From Oscillospiraceae bacterium (GTDB taxonomy: Bacteria > Bacillota > Clostridia > Saccharofermentanales > Saccharofermentanaceae), in the NCBI GenBank assembly GCA_902767145.1, contig CACXGG010000102.1:1-10028 (forward strand): DNA of 10,028 nucleotides, written 5' to 3'. The notes beneath the pieces are model-generated. The model searched no databases, was not told where the DNA came from, and was given only the letters and a program-made list of their open reading frames with translations. A program made the position numbers and the translations under genes. Shown here piece after piece: positions 1-6,397 of the stretch (positions within the stretch are counted from its first letter, which is position 1; the number at the start of each line of letters is the position of its first letter).

Positions 1-141
1 GGTCATCGTATCAAGATATCTGTCACATACAATGCCTCTGTAAGATTCCTTCCATGCAGTACAGTGAACATATCCCCTCCCGCACAATTCCTCATCGGTT
101 TCAGCTGATTTTATGATTATTGAATCATTTATTCTTTCCAT
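1..141 (-). CDS. GNAT-family N-acetyltransferase, N-terminal fragment
   Basis: An open frame runs from an ATG at 141-139 to the left edge of the window, giving 47 codons with no stop; the rest of the gene lies outside. The visible protein begins MERINDSIII and contains the segments GYVHCTAWKESYRGIV and CDRYLDTM. This resembles the first strand and helix 1 of GNAT acetyltransferases, where an 'I..A...D' strand is followed by a 'W..tYrgi....YLD' stretch. GNAT enzymes transfer an acetyl group from acetyl-CoA to an amine; the substrate cannot be told from this part, and the acetyl-CoA-binding Q/RxxGxG/A loop is off the window. The only Shine-Dalgarno candidate is GGGG about 11 nt upstream, which is weak. 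The gene is divergent from the YhgE/Pip gene. The family call rests on a short N-terminus, so it is moderately confident. Confidence 0.65.
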   Translation of the reverse strand, partial: MERINDSIIIKSAETDEELCGRGYVHCTAWKESYRGIVCDRYLDTMT

Positions 142-156
142 GAATTATTATTCCCC

Positions 157-184
157 ATTAAAAAACACGATCTGTCATCGTCTA
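157..184 (-). promoter_or_regulatory. Candidate promoter of the GNAT gene with a palindromic operator-like site
   Basis: Read on the minus strand, TAGACG (184-179, 4 of 6 matches to the -35 consensus) lies 16 nt before TTTAAT (162-157, 5 of 6 matches to the -10). A perfect inverted repeat, ACGAT-CTGTC-ATCGT, occupies 167-181, mostly inside the spacer, where a bound regulator would block transcription. Which regulator binds is unknown; the TetR protein encoded at 3013 is one candidate, but nothing in the sequence ties it here. The promoter is predicted by eye only. Confidence 0.3.
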
Positions 185-245
185 TAAAACTTCTAATTTT
201 TCCTTCTTTTTTCCCCGAATTCAGACACATGGGATTTTCTGTCTA

Positions 246-274
246 TTGTTGCCCCCTCAGGAAAATAATAGCAT
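246..274 (+). promoter_or_regulatory. Weak candidate promoter for the YhgE/Pip gene
   Basis: TTGTTG at 246-251 and TAGCAT at 269-274 are 17 nt apart, each matching 4 of 6 consensus bases. They would place the transcript start about 25-30 nt before the ATG at 307. A nearby inverted repeat, AGACA (223-227) and TGTCT (240-244), could be an operator half-site pair, possibly for the TetR regulator. Both are low-information matches. Confidence 0.25.
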
Positions 275-306
275 GTTGTCGATCAAATTATAAAGGGGTG
301 AAAGAA

Positions 307-2931
307 ATGATCAAAGAAGAATGGAAAAGATTGGCCCACAATCCTTTGCTGATCGTGGTAATAGCGGCTATAGTCCTTATTCCCTCGATCTATGCGGGAT
401 TCTTCCTGGCTTCCATGTGGGATCCCTACGGGGAACTGGATAAGCTTCCTGTGGCCGTCGTAAACCTTGATTCGGGCTCCGAATATAACGGATCCGAACT
501 TCACATAGGAGACGACCTGGTGGAAAACCTTGAGGAGGATGCCTCCCTGGATTTCAGGTTCGTGGATCCCGAGGAAGCCGAGAAGGGCCTGCGGGACGGA
601 AAGTACTACATGGTGGTAACGATCCCTGAGGATTTCTCCTACAGAGCGTCCACGGCAACGGATGCGGATCCCGAGAAGATGGAATTGCTCTACGAGACAA
701 ACCCGGCCACCAATTACATCGCCATGAAACTCTCGGAATCAGCCATGACGAAGATCGAGATGAGCCTTGAGCAGAAGGTATCAGAGACCTATATCGAAAC
801 GATCTTCGACAGATTCGGAACCATCTCCGACGGCATGTACGATGCGGCAAACGGTGAGGATGAACTGCTGGAGGGCGAAGGCCTTCTAACCGACGGAGCA
901 TCGGAATTAAACGACGGTGCCTCGGCACTTAATTCAGGAGCATCGGATCTCAAGGACGGAACCGACAGTCTCCTTAGCGGAGCCTCTGATCTGGGGAACG
1001 GTATTAGCGGATATCTGAACGGAGCCTCCGAGATAAACGGCGGCATTCAAGATATCGATTCCGCACTGGTCACCATCAATTCCGGCGCGGAGGGTCTTAA
1101 TAACGGCTCCGCGTCCCTGGCAGAGGGTACGGCGGAACTTGATTCTGCAGCCTCGGATCTCACCTCAGGCGCCCAGAGCGTCTCGGCGGGAACGGATCAG
1201 CTTTCCTCGGGTGCTGAAGATCTTGCCTCCGGCGCTTCGGATCTGGCCTCCGGTGCCTCCTCCCTTTCCGGGGGACTTGAGACTCTTAACGGCAGCATCC
1301 CCACCCTCACGGAGGGTATCGGGACATTAAATGCCGGCGCCGGGGATCTCAGGGACGGAATAGCCACATATACCGCAGGCGTGGGTTCCGCCTACGAGGG
1401 ATCTTCCTCCGTAACAAGCGGTCTTAACGACCTTTGCTCTGCATCGGGGGAACTGGCATCGGGAGCCGATGACCTCGGGAACGCCATAGAACAGATAAAC
1501 GGATATGCATCGGCCATGGCAGCCACCGGGGACGAGAACTGGATACAGCTTTCCCAGTACACCGAAGGTCTTCTTACAGGCTACGGTCAGATAAACGCGG
1601 GAATATCTTCCGTTAACGATAACCTTTCCCTGCTGGCCGACGGATCCGCCCAGGTCACCGACGGTCTCGGTACACTTAACGATAATTCGGCTACGCTTTG
1701 CGAAGGCTCCGAACAGCTTGCGGCAGGAGCGTCCGCTCTGAACGATTCCGCCCCTGCCCTTTCCGGGGCACTGGATGCCGCCGTGAACGGCGCGGATGCC
1801 GTCGCCCAGGGAGCAAACAGTCTCAGTGCAGGTGCCAACGACCTGGCAGACGGAGCGGGTACCGTAGCCCAGGGTGCCCAGACACTCTACTCCGGTACCG
1901 AAGCGGTCGCCGAGGGGATCGGTCAGGTGGATCAGGGTGCGCAGGCCCTTGCCGCAGGTACCGGCGCCCTTTATGCGGGCACTTCCCAGGCAGAGAACGG
2001 CGCTTCGCAGCTCCTTCAGGGCTCCAATACCCTCGTGGGAAATAACGAGGCCATCAGCAACGGCGTACAGTCGCTTACCCAGGGAGCGGATTCCCTTGCC
2101 ACCGGCGCCGGGGATATGTTAAACGGAACCCAGAGCCTTTCCGACGGTACGGATGAACTGCTCGGATCCCTCACCGCCCTTTCCGACGGAACCACCGAGA
2201 TAAGAGACGGTCTTTCCGAAGGTGCGGATGAGATCTCTTCCTCCAACATGGAGGAGACGAATGCCGAGATGATCTCCGATCCCGTGGAGACCACCGAGTC
2301 CCGCATGACCGAAGTCTCCGACAACGGTCACGCCATGGCAGCTTACATGATGTCCGTGGGCCTCTGGGTAGCCTCCCTGGCCTTCTGCCTCATGTACCCT
2401 CTGACGGAACACGGAAAGCTCACCGGAGGTTTCTCCTGGTGGTTCAGTAAGGCAAGTATCCTCTATCCCATGGCGATCCTACAAGCCATCCTCCTGGTGC
2501 TTATACTCCACATAAGGCTCGGCTTCGATCCCACGAGATTTGCCGGCACCGTCGCCATAGCATGTCTTGCCTCCGTGGCTTTCATGTCGGTCATGTACTT
2601 CTTCAATGTCCTTCTGGGCAAGGTGGGCAGCTTCCTTATGCTCATATTCATGGTACTGCAGCTGGCAGGTTCCGCCGGTACCTACCCTCTGGAGATCTCG
2701 GGTCCTCTTGCACAGGCCCTTAACAGATTCATGCCCTTCACATATACGGTAAAGGCCTTCAGGAGCACCATAGGCGGAGGCGAAAGATGCACGGATGCCG
2801 TGATCGTTCTCACGATGCTGTTCCTCGTATCGACACTGCTTACGATCCTTCTGTTCGTCATAAGGGGTAAAAAGGAACTCGAAGGCAAAAAAGATCTTCA
2901 TTATTTCATGGAGGAAAGGGGACTCGCCTGA
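307..2931 (+). CDS. YhgE/Pip-family membrane protein with long heptad-repeat ectodomain
   Basis: The protein is 874 aa. One membrane helix lies near residues 12-36, followed by a globular extracellular region to about 180, then a very long Leu/Gly heptad region (about 185-645). Five membrane helices follow, near 677-698, 718-737, 745-770, 774-796 and 832-854, with a charged cytoplasmic tail. This is the architecture of the YhgE/Pip family, which includes Lactococcus Pip (phage infection protein) and relatives of the phage SPP1 receptor YueB and the type VII secretion protein EsaA. The C-terminal helices resemble ABC-2-type transporter membrane domains. The start at 307 is chosen because AAAGGGGTG (292-300) lies 6 nt upstream and the membrane helix begins shortly after; an upstream in-frame ATG at 229 has no such site and would add 26 Cys-rich residues. 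A terminator follows, so the gene is probably monocistronic. Cargo or exact role is unknown. No type VII secretion partner genes are visible. Confidence 0.88.
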   Translation: MIKEEWKRLAHNPLLIVVIAAIVLIPSIYAGFFLASMWDPYGELDKLPVAVVNLDSGSEYNGSELHIGDDLVENLEEDASLDFRFVDPEEAEKGLRDGKYYMVVTIPEDFSYRASTATDADPEKMELLYETNPATNYIAMKLSESAMTKIEMSLEQKVSETYIETIFDRFGTISDGMYDAANGEDELLEGEGLLTDGASELNDGASALNSGASDLKDGTDSLLSGASDLGNGISGYLNGASEINGGIQDIDSALVTINSGAEGLNNGSASLAEGTAELDSAASDLTSGAQSVSAGTDQLSSGAEDLASGASDLASGASSLSGGLETLNGSIPTLTEGIGTLNAGAGDLRDGIATYTAGVGSAYEGSSSVTSGLNDLCSASGELASGADDLGNAIEQINGYASAMAATGDENWIQLSQYTEGLLTGYGQINAGISSVNDNLSLLADGSAQVTDGLGTLNDNSATLCEGSEQLAAGASALNDSAPALSGALDAAVNGADAVAQGANSLSAGANDLADGAGTVAQGAQTLYSGTEAVAEGIGQVDQGAQALAAGTGALYAGTSQAENGASQLLQGSNTLVGNNEAISNGVQSLTQGADSLATGAGDMLNGTQSLSDGTDELLGSLTALSDGTTEIRDGLSEGADEISSSNMEETNAEMISDPVETTESRMTEVSDNGHAMAAYMMSVGLWVASLAFCLMYPLTEHGKLTGGFSWWFSKASILYPMAILQAILLVLILHIRLGFDPTRFAGTVAIACLASVAFMSVMYFFNVLLGKVGSFLMLIFMVLQLAGSAGTYPLEISGPLAQALNRFMPFTYTVKAFRSTIGGGERCTDAVIVLTMLFLVSTLLTILLFVIRGKKELEGKKDLHYFMEERGLA
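859..2241 (+). repeat. Degenerate 21-nt repeats encoding xxxLxxG heptads
   Basis: About 1.4 kb of the YhgE/Pip gene encodes imperfect seven-residue units of the kind GASDLAS, GASSLSG and GTDQLSS, with Leu (or Ala/Val) and Gly at fixed heptad positions. Such xxxLxxG heptads are a known feature of this family and are thought to form a long extended coiled rod outside the cell. The register is broken near residues 398-425 (about nt 1498-1581), where a Trp-containing stretch rich in Asn, Gln and Tyr interrupts the pattern. At DNA level the units are similar but not identical, so slippage or recombination could change the rod length. The borders given are approximate. Confidence 0.85.
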
Positions 2932-2960
2932 TACAAAGTCAATGTCATCCACCCCTGATA

Positions 2961-2996
2961 AGGGACGGTGCGGACTTCCGCACCGCCCCTCTTTTT
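2961..2996 (+). terminator. Rho-independent terminator after the YhgE/Pip gene
   Basis: CGGTGCGG (2966-2973) pairs with CCGCACCG (2978-2985) around the loop ACTT. After one A/C mismatch the stem continues with AGGG (2961-2964) against CCCT (2987-2990). CTTTTT follows directly. A GC-rich stem plus U-run 30 nt after the stop codon is a textbook intrinsic terminator, separating the YhgE/Pip transcript from the TetR gene. Confidence 0.88.
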
Positions 2997-2997
2997 G

Positions 2998-3006
2998 TGT
3001 TAAAAT
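2998..3006 (+). promoter_or_regulatory. Extended -10 promoter implying a leaderless TetR mRNA
   Basis: TGT-TAAAAT at 2998-3006 fits an extended -10 (TGn plus 5 of 6 matches to TATAAT). Exactly six nt separate it from the ATG at 3013, so transcription would be expected to begin at or within a base of the A of the start codon. No Shine-Dalgarno sequence lies in the 12 nt before the ATG, and the upstream bases belong to the terminator stem and U-run. There is no convincing -35 box, as an extended -10 allows. Confidence 0.5.
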
Positions 3007-3012
3007 CAAGAC

Positions 3013-3579
3013 ATGAGCACAACGAAAAAGGAACTGATAAAGGAAACATTCTTGCGTCTCCTCGAACAGAGGCCGCTGTCCCAGATAACGGTGAAGGATA
3101 TCGTTGACGAGAGTAAGGTCAACAGGAATACCTTCTACTACCACTACGCCGATCTTCCCGCCCTCATCGAGAGCATCGTAATGGAGGAAACGGAAAGGAT
3201 CGTCAACGAACATCACACCTTCGACAGCATCGAGGCGGCCATAATCACCGCCCTCGATTTCACCATTCAGCACAAGAAGGCGGTGATGCATCTTTATAAC
3301 TCCAGCAACAGGGATATATTCAACCAGTATTTCATGCAGATAAGCAGACACGTCATAACGGAATATCTGGATACCCTCTGCGCCGGGATCGACATATCGA
3401 AGGAAGACCGCGAGCTCATCATCCACTATCACACATGCCTCGCCTTCGGACAGGCCGTGGACTGGATAAGAAGGGACATGAATACCGACATCATCAAGCA
3501 GTTCGAGAGGCTCTGTGTCCTCTACAAGGGGATACCGGAGGAGGTCATCAGGAGAGCCTCACAAGTTAAGGGATCTTAA
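3013..3579 (+). CDS. TetR/AcrR-family transcriptional regulator
   Basis: This 188-aa protein has the usual TetR length. Its N-terminal DNA-binding domain spans about residues 5-50, with the HTH near 25-44 (ITVKDIVDESKVNRNTFYYH). The TFYYHYAD segment is the hallmark end of the recognition helix and start of helix 4. The rest is helical and would form the dimerisation and ligand-binding domain; the ligand cannot be inferred. The start at 3013 is needed to keep the first helix, yet it has no ribosome binding site and sits six nt after a -10 box, suggesting a leaderless transcript. The gene lies just downstream of the YhgE/Pip gene, matching a recurring TetR-YhgE pairing, so it most likely regulates that neighbour and perhaps itself. 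No clear terminator follows the stop; the first hairpin of repeat copy A, about 65 nt on, might serve. Confidence 0.9.
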   Translation: MSTTKKELIKETFLRLLEQRPLSQITVKDIVDESKVNRNTFYYHYADLPALIESIVMEETERIVNEHHTFDSIEAAIITALDFTIQHKKAVMHLYNSSNRDIFNQYFMQISRHVITEYLDTLCAGIDISKEDRELIIHYHTCLAFGQAVDWIRRDMNTDIIKQFERLCVLYKGIPEEVIRRASQVKGS

Positions 3580-3630
3580 GACAAAAAAATACAGAAGGCT
3601 TTTGATATGAGGTTGGACTGATATATTCCC

Positions 3631-3745
3631 AATTCTCCACATCCTTCCCCACTTTTCAAGTTTCAGAGCTGTAAAAGGGGAATTTTCGACTAAAGAGCGG
3701 GATCCATTCCCCTATTTCCCTTTAAAAACGCTTTTTAAGGGGAAT
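3631..3745 (+). repeat. Structured intergenic repeat, copy A
   Basis: This is the first of two direct copies offset by exactly 1211 nt (the other is at 4842-4956). By eye 97 of 115 positions match with no indels, and 3643-3690 is identical in both. Visible structure: AATTCTCC (3631-3638) can pair with GGGGAATT (3677-3684) with one G-U. TTCCC-CA-CTTTT (3645-3656) can alternatively pair with AAAAGGGGAA (3673-3682) around a 16-nt loop, followed by TTTT. ATTCCCCT (3706-3713) pairs perfectly with AGGGGAAT (3738-3745). CCCTTTAAAAA (3718-3728) can also pair with TTTTTAAGGGG (3732-3742) around CGC. The first hairpin with its short U-run could end TetR transcription. The element fills much of the 213-nt gap between TetR and the Nudix gene. 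It could be an RNA regulatory element, a terminator pair, or a small mobile repeat; strand is given by hairpin 1 and its U-run. Confidence 0.8.
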
Positions 3746-3792
3746 ATTATATACTTATAGATACATATACATAAGCAGACGGAGGAATAGAA

Positions 3793-4275
3793 ATGAGCCA
3801 GGATCTGTGCGTACAGATGGATGAAGGAATCTTGAATATCCGAGTTGGAGCAATAATAATCAGGGATGGTAAGTTCCTGATGGTGGGAAATGACAGGGTC
3901 GATCACCTTTATTCCGTGGGAGGAAGACTGAAATTCGGAGAGACGACAGAGGAAGCCGTCGTACGTGAAGTATATGAGGAGACTGGGATAAAGATGGAGA
4001 TCGACCGTCTGGGATTTGTACATGAAAACTTTTTCCCCGGCGATTCATTAGCCAAGAAGGGAAAAACCGTTCACGAGATCTCCTTCTTCTACTATATGAA
4101 GGTTCCGGAAGATCTGGAAATCAGGTGCACCAGTTTTACCGAAGACGGAAACGAAGAATATCTCGTATGGATCAGCCCGGATCACCCGCAGGAGTATTAT
4201 CCTGAACTCTTCAGGACGGAACTGATGGACCCATCATCAGAGGTCAAGAGGTTCGTAACAAGGAATAACGGTTAG
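3793..4275 (+). CDS. Nudix hydrolase
   Basis: The 160-aa protein carries a complete Nudix box, GX5EX7REUXEEXGU. G44 is followed by E50, then R58-E59, E62-E63, G65 and I66; the glutamates coordinate the catalytic Mg or Mn. Nudix enzymes hydrolyse nucleoside diphosphates linked to another group, such as damaged nucleotides, nucleotide sugars, ADP-ribose or dinucleotide polyphosphates; the substrate is not readable here. The core fold starts near residue 15 and runs to about 140. GGAGG at 3781-3785 lies 7 nt before the ATG. TATACT (3750-3755), just after repeat copy A, is a possible -10 without a good -35. The stop is 10 nt before the next gene, so the two are probably co-transcribed and translationally linked. 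Both genes lie between the two copies of the intergenic repeat. Confidence 0.92.
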   Translation: MSQDLCVQMDEGILNIRVGAIIIRDGKFLMVGNDRVDHLYSVGGRLKFGETTEEAVVREVYEETGIKMEIDRLGFVHENFFPGDSLAKKGKTVHEISFFYYMKVPEDLEIRCTSFTEDGNEEYLVWISPDHPQEYYPELFRTELMDPSSEVKRFVTRNNG

Positions 4276-4285
4276 GGGACTGGAT

Positions 4286-4834
4286 ATGAAGCGCAAAGTC
4301 ACAGCAGAAGAAAGAAGGATACTTCTGGATAATCCGGAACTTGTCATGTTCCGTCCAAAGAATATAAGTTATGGTCTGGCATGGATAAAGCTCTTAACTC
4401 CGTCTTTTATTGTGATGGCCCTGTGGGTCCTGATCATATTATTCTTTCCGGATCTCACAAATTCCCACCCGGTCCTCTTCCCGGCCCTGGGAGTCATATC
4501 CATACTTGCAGCCGCAGCTTCTGTTCCTGTCTATTGGTGTCTGGGATTAGATACAAAAAGAAATACGAAGATCCATTATCTGAAAGATCTGAAAAAGGCC
4601 CTCCCGAAAGATCTTATGTGCAACATTGCAACTGTTAACTGGGTCGTCTATCAGAAAGCAGAGTGTGGTCTGCTGATCGATGGAAAAGAGGAGTATTCCG
4701 GATATTGCGGATGTGTGAACTGCTTCAAATTAGTTCCAAAGACTAAAGTCGCCATTGTTTATGGGAAGGATTTCTTTGCTTTTATCAAAAAAGATCCCCG
4801 TACTGAAAGTTTTTATGGACCTGCGGTTCAATAA
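4286..4834 (+). CDS. Unrecognised two-helix membrane protein with Cys-rich C-terminal domain
   Basis: I do not recognise this 182-aa protein. It has a charged N-terminus (about 1-35), two hydrophobic helices near 37-55 and 63-86, and a soluble C-terminal domain of about 95 residues. The short loop between the helices and the Lys-rich segment after the second (KRNTKIHYLKDLKK) suggest that both ends are cytoplasmic. The C-terminal part holds Cys112, Cys127 and a CGCVNC cluster (Cys141, 143, 146), which could bind metal or form disulfides; this is speculative. AGGGGA at 4274-4279, overlapping the end of the Nudix gene, is the ribosome binding site, 6 nt before the ATG. The tight spacing implies an operon with the Nudix hydrolase and hence a possible shared function. 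Repeat copy B starts 8 nt after the stop codon. Confidence 0.85.
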   Translation: MKRKVTAEERRILLDNPELVMFRPKNISYGLAWIKLLTPSFIVMALWVLIILFFPDLTNSHPVLFPALGVISILAAAASVPVYWCLGLDTKRNTKIHYLKDLKKALPKDLMCNIATVNWVVYQKAECGLLIDGKEEYSGYCGCVNCFKLVPKTKVAIVYGKDFFAFIKKDPRTESFYGPAVQ

Positions 4835-4841
4835 TTACATT

Positions 4842-4956
4842 AATTCCCCTCACCCTTCCCCACTTTTCAAGTTTCAGAGCTGTAAAAGGGGAATTTTCGA
4901 CCATAAGGCGGAATTTATTCCCCTCTTTTCTTCTATAAGCACTTTTAAAGGGGAAT
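4842..4956 (+). repeat. Structured intergenic repeat, copy B
   Basis: This is the second copy of the element at 3631-3745, in the same orientation. Its arms are AATTCCCC (4842-4849, perfectly complementary to GGGGAATT at 4888-4895), TTCCC (4856-4860) against GGGAA (4889-4893), and ATTCCCCT (4917-4924) against AGGGGAAT (4949-4956). The 48-nt block 4854-4901 is identical to copy A. The interior of hairpin 2 (4925-4948) differs from copy A at many positions, yet its arms and length are unchanged. The left arm reads CCCC here and CTCC in copy A, and both still pair with GGGG. Hairpin 1 ends in AATTTTCG and could act as a weak terminator for the Nudix operon. A gene-free stretch of 271 nt (4835-5105) holds this repeat, a promoter candidate and a GC-rich hairpin. 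Confidence 0.8.
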
Positions 4957-5010
4957 TATTACAAACAACTTATCCTTCTGACATTTCAAAAGCTAACAAC
5001 AATATTACTG

Positions 5011-5039
5011 TTTATCCTTCCTCTAATATTATTTATAAT
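5011..5039 (+). promoter_or_regulatory. Candidate promoter of the acyltransferase gene
   Basis: A perfect TATAAT lies at 5034-5039 in a very AT-rich stretch, with TTTATC (5011-5016) 17 nt upstream as a poor -35 (3 of 6). Transcription would start near 5046, giving a leader of about 60 nt that contains the hairpin at 5051-5081. The -10 is strong and the -35 doubtful. Confidence 0.45.
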
Positions 5040-5050
5040 TGATTTCAGAA

Positions 5051-5081
5051 CGGCGGCGCTGTTATGACAGCAGTGCCGCCG
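5051..5081 (+). promoter_or_regulatory. GC-rich hairpin in the acyltransferase leader
   Basis: CGGCGGC (5051-5057) pairs with GCCGCCG (5075-5081), and GCTGT (5058-5062) pairs with ACAGC (5067-5071) around the loop TATG. A three-nt AGT bulge sits on the 3' side. The 12-bp stem stands out in an AT-rich gap. No U-run follows on either strand, so it is not a standard terminator. It lies about 10 nt before the AGGAGGGG ribosome binding site and could affect mRNA stability or translation, or be a terminator remnant. Confidence 0.55.
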
Positions 5082-5105
5082 GAATGATATCAGGAGGGGA
5101 CAGTA

Positions 5106-6380
5106 ATGAAGATCAAGACAAAGACACTCAGCTATGAGGAGGTAATGGCTCTTCCCTCCTGGGAACATAAGAGGCCGAAGAAGCCCTCCCGCCTCCTGGC
5201 AGGGATAGGACGTATCGCCCTGGGAGGCGAACTTAAGAAAGTGGGCTTTACCTGCGAGAAGATCGATATGGATAAGGCAGGGGACGGTCCCTGGATGATA
5301 CTCATGAACCACTGCAGCTTTACGGATCTCTCCATCGCCTTCGAGGTTCTCAAGGGACGCCCCTTCAGTATCGTCTGTACCTCCGACGCCCTGGTGGGTA
5401 AGGAGTGGTTCATGAGAGCACTTGGAAATATCCCCACCCGTAAATTCGTTTCAGACTTGACCCTCATCTCAGATATGGATCATGCCCTCAACACAAATAA
5501 GGCCAGCGTGCTCATGTACCCCGAAGCAGGTTATTCCCTTGACGGCACCGGCACCAGGATTCCCCGAAGGATGGGTGTCCTTCTAAAAAAGCTCAAGCAC
5601 CCCGTGGTGATGATCACCACCTTCGGCGCCTTTACAAGAGACCCTCTCTACAACAATCTTCAGAAAAGGGATGTAAAGGTCTCCTGTCAGATGAAGTGCC
5701 TCTTCACTCCTGAGGAGCTTGCAGAGAAAAAAGTCAGGGAGATAGACGAGGTCCTGGACAGGGAATTCACCTTCGACTACTTCAAGTGGCAGCAGGACAA
5801 CAACATCGAGATAGACGAACCCTTCAGGGCAGACGGACTTAACAGGATCCTCTACAAGTGCCCCCACTGCATGAGCGAAGGAAAGACCATAGGAAAAGGC
5901 ATAACCCTGACCTGCAGTGAGTGCGGAGCGGAGTACGAACTCGATACCCTGGGAAGACTGAAAGCAATAAACGTGGAAGCAAAGTTCACACATATACCAG
6001 ACTGGTTCGCCTGGGAGAGAGAACAGGTCAAGACGGAACTTGAGAATAGGACCTACTCTTTGGATGTTCCCTGTGATATCGCCATACTCAAGGATTCGCA
6101 AGCCCTCTATATGGTGGGCACCGGAAGGCTCCGTCACGATGTGAACGGATTCGTCCTGGACGGATGTGACGGAAAGCTCCACTACGAGCAGTCACCGGGA
6201 GCATCCTACAGCGTCAATTCCGATTACTTCTGGTATGAGATCGGCGACATCGTTTCCATCGGCACCAACGACTGTCTCTACTACTGTTTCCCGAAGGAAG
6301 GGGATATCGTAGCAAAGACCAGGATCGCCGCGGAGGAACTCTACAAGATATCCAAGGGAAAGGGCTCTTCCGAAGCCTGA
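5106..6380 (+). CDS. PlsC-like lysophospholipid acyltransferase fused to a zinc ribbon
   Basis: The 424-aa protein has an N-terminal PlsC-type acyltransferase domain (about residues 55-215). Motif I is N68-H69 with D74 (NHCSFTD), the catalytic HX4D. A GNIPTRKF segment (107-114) fits motif II, and YPEAG (138-142) stands where EGTRS-like motif III is expected. Such enzymes move an acyl chain from acyl-ACP or acyl-CoA to a lysophospholipid or similar acceptor at the membrane. No membrane helix is obvious, so peripheral attachment is likely. Typical PlsC proteins are about 240 aa. Here a zinc ribbon follows (C252-PH-C255 and C270-SE-C273), then an aromatic-rich C-terminal domain of about 150 residues that I do not recognise. 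AGGAGGGG (5092-5099) is a strong ribosome binding site 6 nt before the ATG. The acyl acceptor is unknown, and the changed motif III could mean an unusual substrate. Confidence 0.85.
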   Translation: MKIKTKTLSYEEVMALPSWEHKRPKKPSRLLAGIGRIALGGELKKVGFTCEKIDMDKAGDGPWMILMNHCSFTDLSIAFEVLKGRPFSIVCTSDALVGKEWFMRALGNIPTRKFVSDLTLISDMDHALNTNKASVLMYPEAGYSLDGTGTRIPRRMGVLLKKLKHPVVMITTFGAFTRDPLYNNLQKRDVKVSCQMKCLFTPEELAEKKVREIDEVLDREFTFDYFKWQQDNNIEIDEPFRADGLNRILYKCPHCMSEGKTIGKGITLTCSECGAEYELDTLGRLKAINVEAKFTHIPDWFAWEREQVKTELENRTYSLDVPCDIAILKDSQALYMVGTGRLRHDVNGFVLDGCDGKLHYEQSPGASYSVNSDYFWYEIGDIVSIGTNDCLYYCFPKEGDIVAKTRIAAEELYKISKGKGSSEA

Positions 6381-6397
6381 TACCGATGTAGAAAGCC

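Noticed and set aside
229..306. Upstream ATG extending YhgE/Pip by 26 residues.
   Set aside because: No ribosome binding site, a Cys-rich non-homologous-looking extension, and a strong Shine-Dalgarno immediately before 307.
2479..3432. 317-codon minus-strand open frame.
   Set aside because: It runs antisense across the YhgE C-terminus, a clear terminator and TetR, and its translation is low-complexity and unlike any family I know. It is a shadow of the coding bias on the other strand.
3660..4883. GTTTCAGAGCTGT in both repeat copies resembles the start of type II CRISPR repeats (GTTTTAGAGCTGT).
   Set aside because: Only two copies, 1.2 kb apart with genes between, no spacers of regular length, no cas genes, and the string lies in the loop of a conserved hairpin. 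Probably coincidence; a search for cas9 or tracrRNA elsewhere in the genome would settle it.
3631..4956. Integron cassette reading, with the repeats as attC sites.
   Set aside because: The copies end in GGGGAAT arms and lack the RYYYAAC and GTTRRRY core sites; no integrase is present.
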